DNA of 36,962 bases from Bacteroidales bacterium (GTDB lineage Bacteria > Bacteroidota > Bacteroidia > Bacteroidales > UBA10428): the NCBI GenBank assembly GCA_016935355.1, contig JAFGRC010000103.1, positions 1-36,962 on the forward strand. Reading direction: 5' to 3'. Made by a program: the position numbers and the translations under genes. Positions 8,444-17,425 of this stretch are shown here, in pieces. The first letter of the stretch is position 1, and each line of letters starts with the position of its first letter. Below the pieces are notes generated by a model. That model saw only the letters and a program-made list of their open reading frames with translations. It ran no database searches and was not told the DNA's origin.

Positions 8444-8905
8444 ATGGGATTAATATCATTTATTAAAAACGCAGGAGAGAAGATCTTCAAATCCGAAGAA
8501 AAACGCGAACAGGAAAAAGCCGATCTGATTCTTTCACATATTAAAAAATTTGGCTTTGATACCAGTAACATCAGGGTCGCTGTTGATGACTCAAAAGTCA
8601 CCTTAAGCGGCAAGATTGACACAATGGAAAATAAAAACAAAATTGTTGTTACAGCCGGTAATGTTGAAGGAATTGATACGGTTGACGACAGGATTTATGT
8701 TACAAAACCGGCACCTGTGACTCCTCCTGAGCCTGAAAAGCAGTTTTATACAGTAAAGAAAGGAGATTACCTTTCAAAAATTGCCAAGCAGGTTTATGGA
8801 AATGCCAACAAATACAATATTATCTTTGAGGCAAATAAACCGATGCTGAAAGATCCTGACCTCATATATCCCGGACAGGTTCTGGTTATCCCTCCTTTAA
8901 CCTGA
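8444..8905 (+). CDS. kbp: BON-LysM protein, Kbp/YgaU family
   Basis: A 153-aa protein with the N-terminal helix GLISFIKNAGEKIF typical of E. coli Kbp (YgaU). A BON domain follows (about residues 30-88: VAVDDSKVTLSGKIDTMENK … VEGIDTVDDRIYV), then a proline-rich linker (PAPVTPPEPEK) and a C-terminal LysM domain (about 100-151: YTVKKGDYLSKIAKQVYGNA … LIYPGQVLVIP). The E. coli protein is a cytosolic potassium-binding protein of similar length (149 aa) involved in osmotic stress. No signal peptide is visible here either, in keeping with a cytoplasmic role. A strong hairpin lies 23 bp after the stop. The call is secure; K+ binding in this organism is inferred from the family. Confidence 0.9.
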   Translation: MGLISFIKNAGEKIFKSEEKREQEKADLILSHIKKFGFDTSNIRVAVDDSKVTLSGKIDTMENKNKIVVTAGNVEGIDTVDDRIYVTKPAPVTPPEPEKQFYTVKKGDYLSKIAKQVYGNANKYNIIFEANKPMLKDPDLIYPGQVLVIPPLT

Positions 8906-8908
8906 AAC

Positions 8909-8925
8909 TTATAACAAGGTTATAA
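8909..8925. repeat. Small perfect inverted repeat
   Basis: TTATAAC-AAG-GTTATAA directly after the kbp stop codon. A 7-bp stem with a 3-base loop; weak and AT-rich. It precedes the stronger terminator hairpin. Confidence 0.35.
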
Positions 8926-8928
8926 CCC

Positions 8929-8966
8929 TGGAGTGCCCGGGAGTTACTTAATTTTCGGGTACTCCA
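8929..8966 (+). terminator. Hairpin after kbp, likely terminator between convergent genes
   Basis: TGGAGTGCCCG pairs with CGGGTACTCCA over 11 bp, one pair being G-U, with a 16-base loop. It lies between the convergent ends of kbp and the lysine-rich protein gene. The trailing T-run is interrupted (tgttgagctgtgtttt), so termination strength is uncertain. Confidence 0.55.
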
Positions 8967-8981
8967 TGTTGAGCTGTGTTT

Positions 8982-9425
8982 TCAGGCTTTTTTGGACTTT
9001 TTTGCAGTTCCGGACTTGCTTTTGATGGTTGAAGCAGTTTTGGAAGTACTTTTCCCGGATGGGGCAGTTTTGGGTTTGTCTTTAACCTTCCCGGCAATTT
9101 CACCGAATTTGTCTTCAGCCTTGCCAGCGATTTTTTTACCCATCTCCTTCATTTTCTTAAGGGCGACCCCCGCTTTTACTTCAGCTTTATCAGCCGTCGC
9201 TTCAAGCTTGTCTTTCAAACCGCTTTTTTCGAAGTCTTCAATCTTATCTTCAACAAAATCTTCAGCTTTTTTGAAAACTTCGGTAACCTTTCCGTAAGCT
9301 TTGCTTTTTTTTGCATTTTCAACTTTGTCATCCAGAAAATCATCAGCCTTGTCTACCAGTTCTTTTGCCTTGTTCAACCACTTTTTTTCAGTTTTCTGAG
9401 CTTCCTTTTTTGTCTTTTTTTCCAT
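8982..9425 (-). CDS. Lysine-rich coiled-coil protein, histone H1/LEA-like tail
   Basis: A 147-aa highly charged protein. The ORF track extends it to 9563, but the extra residues overlap pgi, so I use the ATG at 9425 (MEKKTKKEAQ). Residues 1-105 are alpha-helical with repeated K/D/E/A-rich segments (AKELVDKADDFLDDKVENAK; FKKAEDFVEDKIEDFEKS) that resemble each other and LEA or YtxH-type coiled coils. Residues 106-147 are a Lys/Ser/Thr/Ala tail (SKTASTIKSKSGTAKKSKK) like the C-terminus of bacterial H1-like proteins. It follows pgi by 76 bp on the same strand. It could bind nucleic acid or act as a desiccation or stress protectant; neither is shown by the sequence. Function unknown. Confidence 0.7.
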   Translation of the reverse strand: MEKKTKKEAQKTEKKWLNKAKELVDKADDFLDDKVENAKKSKAYGKVTEVFKKAEDFVEDKIEDFEKSGLKDKLEATADKAEVKAGVALKKMKEMGKKIAGKAEDKFGEIAGKVKDKPKTAPSGKSTSKTASTIKSKSGTAKKSKKA

Positions 9426-9501
9426 TTTAATATTATTTATGAATGCGTTTGTTATATAAAGGTTACATTTAATTAAATCCGATAAAAGATACACATTTTT
9501 T

Positions 9502-10845
9502 TTATAATCTTTCCTTAATTTTCCTGGTTTCCTCTTCAAATCCCGGTTTTTCAAGCAACGCAAACATATTCATTTTATAAGCCTCCACACCGGGTTGGTC
9601 GAAAGGATTGACATCCAGAAGATAGCCGCTTATACCACAGGCTTTTTCAAAGAAATACATCAGCTGCCCGAGATGGTATTCATTCAGCTCTGGCAATTCA
9701 ATGCGAATATTGGGTACACCACCGTCAACATGTGCCAGCATGGTTCCAAGTTCAGCCATTTTATTAACTGCATCCAAACGTTTACCTGCAAGGTAGTTGA
9801 GCTTGTCGAAGTTATCCTGGTCTTCGGGGATTTTCAGCCGGGTTTGAGGTTGTCTCACAGATATAACAGTTTCCATAAGGGTGCGTTCCCCTTCCTGAAT
9901 GTATTGCCCCATAGAGTGCAGATCAGCTGTAAAATCCACACTGGCAGGAAAAATACCCTTGCTTTCTTTACCTTCACTTTCACCATAAAGTTGCTTCCAC
10001 CATTCAGCAAGAAAGTGAAGTTTATTTTCGAAGTTGGCCAGGATCTCAATTTTTTTACCCGACAGGTATAACAGGTAACGGGCAGCTGCATATAATGCTG
10101 CCGGATTTTCAGCCTGGGGTAAGGCTGACAAAGTAAGTTTTTCCATTGCCCGTGCTCCTTCCACAAGTGCTCTTATGTCAAAACCTCCAATGGAAAGGGG
10201 TACAAGTCCTACAGGTGTCAGCACCGAGTAACGTCCTCCAACATCATCCGGTATAACAAATGTTTTGTACCCTTCACGTGTTGCCAATGTCCGTAAAGCA
10301 CCCTGGCTGTCATCGGTAATGGCTATGATCAGTTCCCGGGCCTTTTTCTTACCAGCTTTTATCTCGAGCTTTTCTTTCAGTATCCTGAAGGCAATGGCTG
10401 GTTCGGTAGTTGTTCCCGACTTTGAAATCACCACAATACCAAATCTGAGATTTTGGAGTACCTCAAGCAATTCGTTCAGGTAATCCTCGCCGATGTTCTG
10501 TCCCGCAAATAAAATCAACGGAAGGTCTTTTATATTCTGAAGATATCGGAAGGTATTTGACAGAGCTTCAACAACCGCTTTGGCACCCAGGTAGGATCCG
10601 CCAATGCCGATCACCACCAAAAGATCAATTTCCTGCCGCATGCGGAAGGCAGTTTGTTCGATATCTTTCAGGTCTGACTCAGATATGGAAGAGGGTAAAT
10701 TTACCCAGCCAACAAAATCATTGCCCTTACCGGTTTTGTTTTCCAGTGCCTCTGCTGCTTTCCTGGTTCTCTCTGAAAGATTCTGTATTTCTTCTGCGGG
10801 TATAAAACCATATACTTTGCTAATATCAATTTTTAAATTTTCCAT
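9502..10845 (-). CDS. pgi: Glucose-6-phosphate isomerase
   Basis: Interconverts glucose-6-phosphate and fructose-6-phosphate in glycolysis and gluconeogenesis; cytosolic. The 447-aa protein is the short bacterial type seen in Bacteroidota and Firmicutes (about 445-450 aa) rather than the 550-aa enterobacterial form. Visible motifs are [19 protein letters not shown] (about 78-96), the phosphate-binding [38 protein letters not shown], and [20 protein letters not shown] with the catalytic glutamate region. The start codon lies 10 bp after the gpsA stop, so the two form an operon with gpsA first. No irregularities seen. Confidence 0.97.
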   Translation of the reverse strand: MENLKIDISKVYGFIPAEEIQNLSERTRKAAEALENKTGKGNDFVGWVNLPSSISESDLKDIEQTAFRMRQEIDLLVVIGIGGSYLGAKAVVEALSNTFRYLQNIKDLPLILFAGQNIGEDYLNELLEVLQNLRFGIVVISKSGTTTEPAIAFRILKEKLEIKAGKKKARELIIAITDDSQGALRTLATREGYKTFVIPDDVGGRYSVLTPVGLVPLSIGGFDIRALVEGARAMEKLTLSALPQAENPAALYAAARYLLYLSGKKIEILANFENKLHFLAEWWKQLYGESEGKESKGIFPASVDFTADLHSMGQYIQEGERTLMETVISVRQPQTRLKIPEDQDNFDKLNYLAGKRLDAVNKMAELGTMLAHVDGGVPNIRIELPELNEYHLGQLMYFFEKACGISGYLLDVNPFDQPGVEAYKMNMFALLEKPGFEEETRKIKERL

Positions 10846-10855
10846 TATTTATGTT

Positions 10856-11851
10856 TTAATGTAAATTTTCTGTAAGCAATTTGATTTCAAGTGCAGGAGA
10901 TATCTTATCGTACAGGATATGATAAACGGCATCACAAATGGGCATTTTTACGTTGTACGTCTTGTTCACCTCCCGGATGCATGCAACCGCGTAATATCCC
11001 TCTGCGATCATGTTCATTTCAAGCATCGCTGACTTGACTGAATATCCTTTACCGATCATCATACCAAATGTCCGGTTGCGGCTGAACTGTGAATAAGCCG
11101 TTACCAGTACATCGCCCAGATAGGATGAACTTAGCAGCCGTCGTTTACTTTTAAAAGATTTTTCCAGAAACCTCTTGATCTCCTGCATTGCATTCGATAT
11201 GAGGACTGCCTGGAAATTATCACCGTATCCAAGTCCATGGCTTATGCCTGCAGCAACAGCCACAATATTCTTCAACACGGCTGCATATTCGGTTCCGTAA
11301 ATATCGGTTGTACTTTTTACCTGAACATAATGACACCGGAGTAAAGCGGCCACTTCTTCCGATTTCTTCTCTGTGGCAGCAGCAACGGTCAGGTAGGAAA
11401 GCCGCTCCAGAGCAATTTCCTCTGCATGGCACGGTCCTGCTATGATAACGATATTCCTGAAAGGCACATTGTAATTTTTATTGAAAAACTCTGCCACCGT
11501 CAAATTATCTCCGGGTATGATGCCTTTAATTGCCGAAACGATGGTCCGGTCACCAAAGCCGGATGTAAAGGAAACAAGAGATTCTCGTAAAAAAGGTGCT
11601 GGTATTGCAAATATCAGAATTCCAGATGATTCAATAGTATCATGCAGTGAATTAAAGAATTTAATACGACTGGTATCAAATTGTATGTCGCTGATGTATT
11701 TTGGATTATGTTTGAACTTACGGATGTAATCAATGGTTTCGGCCGAACGGATATACCAGTTAATTTCCGGTACATTATTAAGCAATAATTTCACAAGCGC
11801 CGTTGCCCAGCTTCCGCTACCCAATACCGCAATACTGCGTTGACCTGTCAT
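10856..11851 (-). CDS. gpsA: Glycerol-3-phosphate dehydrogenase [NAD(P)+]
   Basis: Reduces dihydroxyacetone phosphate to sn-glycerol-3-phosphate, the backbone for phospholipid synthesis. At 331 aa it has the expected length. It opens with the Rossmann motif AVLGSGSWATALVKLLLNN. It then shows SAIKGIIPGDN, AGPCHAEEIALERLSYLTVA (the GPSHAEE-like signature, with Cys for Ser) and GTEYAAVLKNIVAVAAGISHGLGYGDN, which contains the catalytic lysine. It is co-transcribed with pgi (10-bp gap). In many Bacteroidota lysS precedes gpsA; here a methyltransferase gene lies 190 bp upstream instead, and a TAATTTTG box suggests an independent promoter. Confidence 0.96.
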   Translation of the reverse strand: MTGQRSIAVLGSGSWATALVKLLLNNVPEINWYIRSAETIDYIRKFKHNPKYISDIQFDTSRIKFFNSLHDTIESSGILIFAIPAPFLRESLVSFTSGFGDRTIVSAIKGIIPGDNLTVAEFFNKNYNVPFRNIVIIAGPCHAEEIALERLSYLTVAAATEKKSEEVAALLRCHYVQVKSTTDIYGTEYAAVLKNIVAVAAGISHGLGYGDNFQAVLISNAMQEIKRFLEKSFKSKRRLLSSSYLGDVLVTAYSQFSRNRTFGMMIGKGYSVKSAMLEMNMIAEGYYAVACIREVNKTYNVKMPICDAVYHILYDKISPALEIKLLTENLH

Positions 11852-11880
11852 TTCAGATTGGCTGCTTGTTTAATGTAAAG

Positions 11881-11888
11881 CAAAATTA
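11881..11888 (-). promoter_or_regulatory. Putative -7 box for gpsA-pgi
   Basis: On the minus strand this reads TAATTTTG, an exact TAnnTTTG match, 30 bp upstream of the gpsA ATG. No clear -33 TTG is apparent. Confidence 0.55.
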
Positions 11889-12040
11889 ACATTTAACCGG
11901 AATAATTCACTGATTAAAATATTAAAGATGTGAATTATTCAGGCGATCAGGGAGAGACAATATCTGAATGCATTTATTTTTTATCTCAATAGAACCGGTT
12001 ACTATTGTAAAGGACGGCAAAGGGCAACCTGCCGGTCATT

Positions 12041-12796
12041 TTATTTTGTGCATACCACAATAAAGTCCTTTGATCCGGAATGCAGGGGATTCTGTTTATA
12101 ATCGCCGTAAATGGCCTCGAGTTTCAATGATGAAAGACGGATGAGATGTTCCAGCTCATAACGGTAGAAAAACCGCATCTGAAATTGCCATTCTTTCTTT
12201 TGCCGGGAGTTTTTTTCATCCCATTCCAGTTTCATGGATACATTCAGCAGCTGGTTTACAATATCAGGATTGCTACTGACCGTACGTTTCAGTCGTTTGC
12301 CGGTATCATATTCACCGTCAAAGTCAGTTAGGTTCCTGATGCCATTGGCCAGGAGAAAGGGATCCGGAACGAACAAATCGAAAATGAATTTTCCTTCTTC
12401 GGTAAGATGTTCATAAATATTGTTCAGTAACCGGAGCTGGTTATCCACCTCCAGAATATGGGAAAACATCCGGAAAGGAGCAATGATCAGATCAAATTTC
12501 ACATCCCATTTCATATGCACGGCATCTTCCGTTTTTATGCGGAAATGCTCGGTTTCAGGTAACTTTGATTTCAGCATGCCGGTCATGCTTCTGCTGATAT
12601 CAACACCGTATACATCAGCGCCTTTATTGAATGCATCCATAAACAAACGACCCGTCCCGGCTCCCAGTTCAAGTACTTTACCCCTGACCGATGTTGCCTG
12701 TTTGAGAAAAAAACTGTTATCCACTCCATCCCTCACCTGGTGGTAGATCACATCATAAAACCGGGCAATAAAACCGGGATACTCAAAATCACTCAT
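12041..12796 (-). CDS. Class I SAM-dependent methyltransferase
   Basis: A 251-aa cytosolic enzyme with a methyltransferase type 11/25-like fold. The SAM-binding motif I is KVLELGAGTGRLFMDAFNKG (about residues 35-54), followed by the acidic residue of motif II (ADVYGVDISRSMTGML). FDLIIAPFRMFSHILEVDNQ is motif IV-like and FIFDLFVPDPFLL follows. The C-terminal part (KRTVSSNPDIV … YRYELEHLIRLSSLKLEAIY) is the usual substrate-side subdomain. The substrate cannot be deduced; neighbours are unrelated and no operon is evident. The enzyme class is secure. Confidence 0.88.
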   Translation of the reverse strand: MSDFEYPGFIARFYDVIYHQVRDGVDNSFFLKQATSVRGKVLELGAGTGRLFMDAFNKGADVYGVDISRSMTGMLKSKLPETEHFRIKTEDAVHMKWDVKFDLIIAPFRMFSHILEVDNQLRLLNNIYEHLTEEGKFIFDLFVPDPFLLANGIRNLTDFDGEYDTGKRLKRTVSSNPDIVNQLLNVSMKLEWDEKNSRQKKEWQFQMRFFYRYELEHLIRLSSLKLEAIYGDYKQNPLHSGSKDFIVVCTK

Positions 12797-12822
12797 TTTT
12801 CATAAATTTTGCCTGTTATATG

Positions 12823-12875
12823 AAATTGTGTTTTGTTGACAGTCTATAAACGGCTCTCAATAAAACACACAATTT
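12823..12875. terminator. Long imperfect hairpin, possible terminator
   Basis: AAATTGTGTTTT-G-TTGACAG pairs with CTCTCAA-T-AAAACACACAATTT across an 11-base loop. The outer stem has a 2-base bulge and the inner stem one mismatch. It lies upstream of the methyltransferase gene and downstream of the outer-membrane protein gene, both on the minus strand. It may end transcription of the latter. Confidence 0.45.
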
Positions 12876-13000
12876 AAGAAAATCTTGTGTTTTTTCTTTG
12901 ATTGGGGCAAGGGGAAATTTATATAATTCCAGGTACATTAAACTTGGTAATAACAGTTTATATATAAAGCGGAAAAACGTTATACTACAATCGGGTACTT

Positions 13001-13843
13001 TTATCTGTTACCAAATGACCAGGAAACGGAGACGGCCGGACTGTAGCCCAGTACGGAATGTCTCCACACAGCCAGGTCGGCCCTGAAAGAACCGGTTTGC
13101 CATCCGATACCGAATGAAACCTGTGCATATTCGCCAAACTGAATTCCCATCCGGGCACATAGTGTTTCTGAAACCTTATATTCCAGTCCGGTTGCGAAAA
13201 CAATACCATTGTCCGATCTTTTTACTATTTCGAAACAGACCATGACATCATCTTCCAAAGAGTAACCTGCGCCTGCACGGATCAGGACAGGCATGCGTTC
13301 GCCTTGCAGATTGCTGAATCTTTGTCCTGCCGGGTTGTAAATATGAAATGCGATAATAAGATCCTGCAATGGTAAAGCCTGAATGCCAATTCCGGGTATC
13401 ACGGTATGCAGGTTACCGTAATCTGCTGCCTGATGGATCCGGATATAGTTCAGCGCAATGCCTGCCCGTAATTTATCACCAATGGACTTTCCATAAGCGA
13501 GTCCGGTTTTACTCTCGTTATAACCGTTATATCCATAGTGTATGTAATTGAATGCGTATGTACCTGATCCGGAAGGTATGCAGAATGTGAACGCTTCAAA
13601 TCCCATTTCGGCAATCATAAAATGATTTTCGTAATGAAAGGCAAACAGCGGATTTTCCATGACTGCCAGTCCGGCCTGATTGTGCAACCCCGACCATACT
13701 CCGCTTAGCATGACAGTTACATTGCCCAGGGCCCGTGACCGGGCGCTGACCGGAAAGACATCATGGATGGCCTGACAAGGAAATTGCCAAACCAGTATAA
13801 AGGTAAATAATACAACAACTTTCGCAGGTCGAACGAATTTCAA
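13001..13843 (-). CDS. Outer-membrane beta-barrel protein, PorV/PorQ-like
   Basis: A 280-aa protein with a Sec signal peptide (VVVLFTFILVWQFPCQA) followed by SARSRALGNVTVMLSGVWSG, which resembles the N-terminus of PorQ/PorV-type and UPF0164-like barrels (GARAxAMGGAyvAl). The rest is a run of alternating amphipathic strands (TYAFNYIHYGYNGYNESKTG; LRAGIALNYIRI; VFATGLEYKVSETLCARMGI) ending in SVSWSFGNR, an aromatic strand near the C-terminus as barrels have. Role unknown; some relatives serve type IX secretion or lipid transport, but nothing here shows that. Not in an operon. Confidence 0.72.
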   Translation of the reverse strand: MKFVRPAKVVVLFTFILVWQFPCQAIHDVFPVSARSRALGNVTVMLSGVWSGLHNQAGLAVMENPLFAFHYENHFMIAEMGFEAFTFCIPSGSGTYAFNYIHYGYNGYNESKTGLAYGKSIGDKLRAGIALNYIRIHQAADYGNLHTVIPGIGIQALPLQDLIIAFHIYNPAGQRFSNLQGERMPVLIRAGAGYSLEDDVMVCFEIVKRSDNGIVFATGLEYKVSETLCARMGIQFGEYAQVSFGIGWQTGSFRADLAVWRHSVLGYSPAVSVSWSFGNR

Positions 13844-13989
13844 ATTGTAACGATATTACGGTTAACGTTTTCCGGATTCAGTCGGGAAAAACTACTTTAG
13901 CAAATTACAAAAAAATGCACAGGAACAAAAATATTCTGTTTTTTTAAATTCAAAAGGGTTATTTACATGAAAATCGGAAAAAAATGATG

Positions 13990-14496
13990 TTATTCCACCT
14001 TAAACCTGAACTTAATGTTTTTCAGCTCATCGTTGGCCCTGATAATTTTAGTTTTCAGTCCTTCTTTATAGGATTTTAAGGATTCTGCAATTCTTTCATC
14101 ATGCAGACCAATGATCCGGGCTGCCAGAAGCGCTGCATTCTGAGCCGCGTTGATCCCCACCGTGGCAACCGGTATACCGGGAGGCATCTGCACGATGGAA
14201 AGCAGTGCATCAAGTCCTTCAAGGGAAGATTTTACGGGTACCCCTATCACGGGAAGGATTGTCATGGATGCGATTACGCCCGGCAAGTGGGCTGCCATGC
14301 CTGCAGCAGCAATAATTACCCTGATGCCGCGCTGGTCAGCACTTTTGGCAAATTGTTCGACTTCTCCGGGTGTGCGGTGTGCCGACAATGCATTCATTTC
14401 AAAGGGGATTTCCATGTCGTCCAGAATTCTGGCGGCATCCTCCATAACCTGAAAGTCTGAAATGCTGCCCATGATTATACTTACCAGAGGCTTCAT
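13990..14496 (-). CDS. purE: N5-carboxyaminoimidazole ribonucleotide mutase
   Basis: Converts N5-CAIR to CAIR in de novo purine synthesis; cytosolic. The 168-aa length is normal. Motifs: VSIIMGSISDFQVMEDAARI (substrate loop with SxSD), NALSAHRTPGEVEQFAKSAD (the SAHR motif with the catalytic His) and IIAAAGMAAHLPGVIASMTI. VIGVPVKSSLEGLDALLSIV and GIPVATVGINAAQNAALLAA follow. It is transcribed divergently from hpt across about 56 bp, pairing purine synthesis with purine salvage. Class I PurE residues appear intact, so a class I (N5-CAIR) enzyme is likely; purK is not in the window. Confidence 0.96.
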   Translation of the reverse strand: MKPLVSIIMGSISDFQVMEDAARILDDMEIPFEMNALSAHRTPGEVEQFAKSADQRGIRVIIAAAGMAAHLPGVIASMTILPVIGVPVKSSLEGLDALLSIVQMPPGIPVATVGINAAQNAALLAARIIGLHDERIAESLKSYKEGLKTKIIRANDELKNIKFRFKVE

Positions 14497-14552
14497 ACCT
14501 GATGTTTAAAATTCCTGAAGCCTAAAATAGTGTAAATATTTGTATCTTGCGC

Positions 14553-15113
14553 ATGAAATTTTCCAAACCACGGGTGGGTAGTATCATCATTGAGAATAAA
14601 AAATTCTTGCGCTATCTGACAAGCAAACAGATAGAAGTTGAAGTAAAAAGAATTGCCGGGAAAATAAATAAAGATATGGACGGTATGCAGGTGGTATTTC
14701 TGGTGGTTCTCACGGGTGCTTTTATGTTTGCTGCCGATCTGCTGCGCCGGATTAATTTTCAGGCTCAGGTGTCCTTAGTCAGGGCATCCTCATATAAGGG
14801 GATGGTGACTCCAGGGAAAGTACAGATTATGATGTGTACTGAGGAGAAACTTGAAAATAAGGTTGTGGTGGTTATTGAGGATATAATAGATACGGGACTT
14901 ACACTTAAAAGCATTTTGGGTAAGCTGGAGGCATTGAATCCGGGCATGGTAAAAACAGTTGCCTTGTTATTTAAGCCTGACTCATATAAAATGGACGTTG
15001 AACCGGACTATGTCGGATTTAGCATTCCGGGTCGTTTTGTTGGGGGCTACGGGCTCGACTATAAAGGTTATGGAAGAAATCTGGCAGAGATATATTTGCT
15101 TGAGGATGCATAA
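14553..15113 (+). CDS. hpt: Hypoxanthine phosphoribosyltransferase
   Basis: Salvages hypoxanthine (and usually guanine) to the nucleotide using PRPP. The 186-aa protein has the type I phosphoribosyltransferase fold. The PRPP-binding motif is VVVVIEDIIDTGLTLKSILG (about 106-125), the flexible loop region is VRASSYKGMVTPG, and the C-terminal KPDSYKMDVEPDYVGFSIPG contacts the base (lysine, and Phe/Val around DYVGF). FVGGYGLDYKGYGRNLAEIY is a further HGPRT signature. The ORF track starts at TTG 14547; ATG 14553 is preferred. A TATCTTGC sequence ends only 2 bp before the ATG. Downstream are adk and obg, a common Bacteroidota arrangement. Confidence 0.95.
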   Translation: MKFSKPRVGSIIIENKKFLRYLTSKQIEVEVKRIAGKINKDMDGMQVVFLVVLTGAFMFAADLLRRINFQAQVSLVRASSYKGMVTPGKVQIMMCTEEKLENKVVVVIEDIIDTGLTLKSILGKLEALNPGMVKTVALLFKPDSYKMDVEPDYVGFSIPGRFVGGYGLDYKGYGRNLAEIYLLEDA

Positions 15114-15227
15114 TCCGAAATTCTGATCAGTGAAATAAATGATCATATACAGTCCTATATGGGGTGAAAGATATACTATGAAGTAATCACATAATAATAA
15201 AGTAAGTTTTAATTAAAATTTGAACAA

Positions 15228-15800
15228 ATGTTGAATATAGTTTTATTCGGCCCTCCCGGTGCCGGTAAGGGGACTCAGGCGGTCAAACTGATTGATCAGT
15301 ACAAGCTTGTGCACCTTTCGACCGGAGATATTCTGCGCAGTGAGCTTGCTGCTGAAACAAAACTCGGATTAAAAGCAAAGCGGTATATGGATCGTGGAGA
15401 GCTTGTACCCGACGAGGTAGTCATTGGCATGATCGAAACCAAACTGGATCAGAATCCGGATGCGAAAGGATTTATCTTTGACGGCTTTCCCCGGACACAG
15501 GCACAAGCCCGGGCACTTGACAACCTGCTCTCCGGTAAGAATACCGCTATTACAACCATGCTTGCACTTGAAGTTGAAAAACAGGAACTCATACAACGGC
15601 TGATGGGCCGTGGAAAAGTATCCGGGCGGGCAGATGATCAGGATATTTCTGTAATTGAAAACCGTATTACGGTTTACAACCGGGAAACTTCCCCCGTAAT
15701 TGACTATTATGAAGGTCAGGGAAAATTCAAAGCCGTTAACGGCATGGGAAGCATCGAGGAGATTTTTGACAGACTTTGCAGCGCTATTGATAGTATATAG
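15228..15800 (+). CDS. adk: Adenylate kinase
   Basis: Interconverts ATP + AMP and 2 ADP. The P-loop is [15 protein letters not shown] (residues 6-20), AMP-binding residues lie in [16 protein letters not shown], and [16 protein letters not shown] carries the DGFPR signature. The LID region is short ([20 protein letters not shown]) and lacks the four zinc-binding cysteines, so this is the short-LID form, consistent with only 190 aa. The end ([20 protein letters not shown]) is typical. It is 114 bp after hpt and 47 bp before obg, probably one transcription unit. Confidence 0.97.
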   Translation: MLNIVLFGPPGAGKGTQAVKLIDQYKLVHLSTGDILRSELAAETKLGLKAKRYMDRGELVPDEVVIGMIETKLDQNPDAKGFIFDGFPRTQAQARALDNLLSGKNTAITTMLALEVEKQELIQRLMGRGKVSGRADDQDISVIENRITVYNRETSPVIDYYEGQGKFKAVNGMGSIEEIFDRLCSAIDSI

Positions 15801-15847
15801 TCGAGACAAAACATTCCGTACCGTTCACTTATACCCTGTTTGTTCCA

Positions 15848-16849
15848 ATGTCAGAATCCAATTTTGTTGATTACATCAAAATATTCTGCCGGTCGGGAAG
15901 AGGAGGAAAGGGCTCTGCCCACCTGCGCAGGGAAAAATTCAATCCGAAAGGAGGACCTGACGGGGGGGACGGAGGTCGCGGAGGACATATTATCCTGCGC
16001 GGTAACAGTCATTTGTGGACACTCCTGCACCTGCGGTACAGGAAACATATATTTGCCGTCCAGGGTCAGGATGGCATGAAGGATAACAAAACCGGAAAGA
16101 CCGGAGATGATGTAATCATTGAAGTACCCCTGGGGACAGTTGCCCGCGATGCAGAAACCGGCACATTCCTGCTGGAGATCTTAAATCATGGTGAGCAGCA
16201 AGTGCTGGTGAAGGGCGGTAAGGGAGGGCTCGGGAATACACATTTCAAATCGGCTACCAATCAGACACCGCGTTATGCTCAACCCGGAGAACCAGCAATA
16301 GAAGGTTGGTACAGTCTTGAACTTAAGATACTTGCTGATGTGGGACTGGTGGGATTACCGAACGCGGGAAAGTCTACATTACTGTCGGTTATTTCTGCGG
16401 CAAAACCAAAAATTGCCGAATATCCTTTTACGACTCTGGTACCCAACCTGGGTATTGTCCGCTACCGCAACGATCTGTCGTTTGTCGTGGCTGATATCCC
16501 CGGTATCATTGAAGGTGCGCATGAAGGAAGGGGATTGGGACTGAGATTTTTAAGGCATATTGAGAGGAATTCCATTTTGCTTTTCATGATACCGGTCGAC
16601 AGCAATGACATCCTGAGGGAATATGAGATCCTGCTTCATGAACTGAGGCAATATAATCCTGAACTCCTGGATAAGAAACGTGTGCTGTCCATTACCAAAT
16701 GCGATCTTGCAGATCAGGAGCTGATTTCCGGCTTAAAATCTGATTTGCCCGACATGCCCTTTGTTTTTATCTCTGCCCATACCGGACAAAACCTGCAGCA
16801 ATTAAAAAATATTTTGTGGGGCGAGCTTAATATCATGACTGATGATTGA
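15848..16849 (+). CDS. obg: Obg family GTPase
   Basis: An essential ribosome-assembly and stress-linked GTPase. The N-terminal Obg domain (about 1-157) is glycine rich: [35 protein letters not shown] and [19 protein letters not shown]. The G domain follows with G1 [11 protein letters not shown]2 region [12 protein letters not shown]3 [10 protein letters not shown]4 TKCD and G5 SAHTG. At 333 aa it ends soon after the G domain without an OCT-type C-terminal extension, as in several Bacteroidota. The PAP2 phosphatase ATG lies inside its last codons (8-bp overlap), implying translational coupling. Confidence 0.97.
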   Translation: MSESNFVDYIKIFCRSGRGGKGSAHLRREKFNPKGGPDGGDGGRGGHIILRGNSHLWTLLHLRYRKHIFAVQGQDGMKDNKTGKTGDDVIIEVPLGTVARDAETGTFLLEILNHGEQQVLVKGGKGGLGNTHFKSATNQTPRYAQPGEPAIEGWYSLELKILADVGLVGLPNAGKSTLLSVISAAKPKIAEYPFTTLVPNLGIVRYRNDLSFVVADIPGIIEGAHEGRGLGLRFLRHIERNSILLFMIPVDSNDILREYEILLHELRQYNPELLDKKRVLSITKCDLADQELISGLKSDLPDMPFVFISAHTGQNLQQLKNILWGELNIMTDD

Positions 16850-17399
16850 ATTCCTGCATAATATCGATTCCGAACTTTTACTCTGGCTGAACAGCCGGCA
16901 TTCGTATTTTTTTGACAGGGTCATGTTCTTTATTTCCGGGCACTGGGAATGGGTCCCCTTGTATGCCGTCCTCTTTGGATTCATGATCTGGAAGTACCGG
17001 TGGAAATCACTTTGGATATTGCTGGCAGTTGCAATTATGATAACGGTGAGCGATCAGCTTACCAATGTTCTCAAGTCAGCGGTAAAACGTCCCAGACCTT
17101 GCAAGGACCCGGTAATCGGACAAATGGTATTGCTGGTGAATGATTACTGCAGCGGGATGTATGGTTTTGTTTCGGCTCATGCATCCAACACATTTGCACT
17201 GGCGACATTCATATCGCTTTTGTTCAGGAATAAATGGGTCGCAGCGGGCATGTTGTGCTGGTCGTCCGTTGTTTCCTACAGCAGGATATACCTCGGCGTG
17301 CACTATCCTGGAGATATTATCTGTGGCGCAATACTTGGAGCGGTTCTGGCCTGGATGACTTATCGGATTCTCAAGCACCTTCACCGTATCGCGGTATGA
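16842..17399 (+). CDS. PAP2-family phosphatase, integral membrane
   Basis: A 185-aa membrane protein with about five hydrophobic segments. The three phosphatase motifs are visible: motif 1 [10 protein letters not shown], motif 2 [14 protein letters not shown] (PSGH is replaced by VSAH, with the histidine kept) and motif 3 [14 protein letters not shown]. Relatives dephosphorylate undecaprenyl diphosphate, phosphatidylglycerophosphate or phosphatidate at the outer face of the inner membrane. Undecaprenyl diphosphate recycling is a reasonable guess but is not decided by the sequence. It overlaps the end of obg by 8 bp and is converging on the ferritin gene, whose end is 26 bp away. Confidence 0.92.
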   Translation: MIEFLHNIDSELLLWLNSRHSYFFDRVMFFISGHWEWVPLYAVLFGFMIWKYRWKSLWILLAVAIMITVSDQLTNVLKSAVKRPRPCKDPVIGQMVLLVNDYCSGMYGFVSAHASNTFALATFISLLFRNKWVAAGMLCWSSVVSYSRIYLGVHYPGDIICGAILGAVLAWMTYRILKHLHRIAV

Positions 17400-17425
17400 C
17401 TTTCTGATACCTTCTCCTTACCCTG

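Noticed and set aside
9595-10071. 158-aa plus-strand ORF inside pgi
   Set aside because: Antisense shadow of pgi, no independent evidence.
14543-14552. TATCTTGC just before hpt as a promoter
   Set aside because: It matches the -7 box only loosely and would give a leaderless transcript, so it is not listed as a feature.
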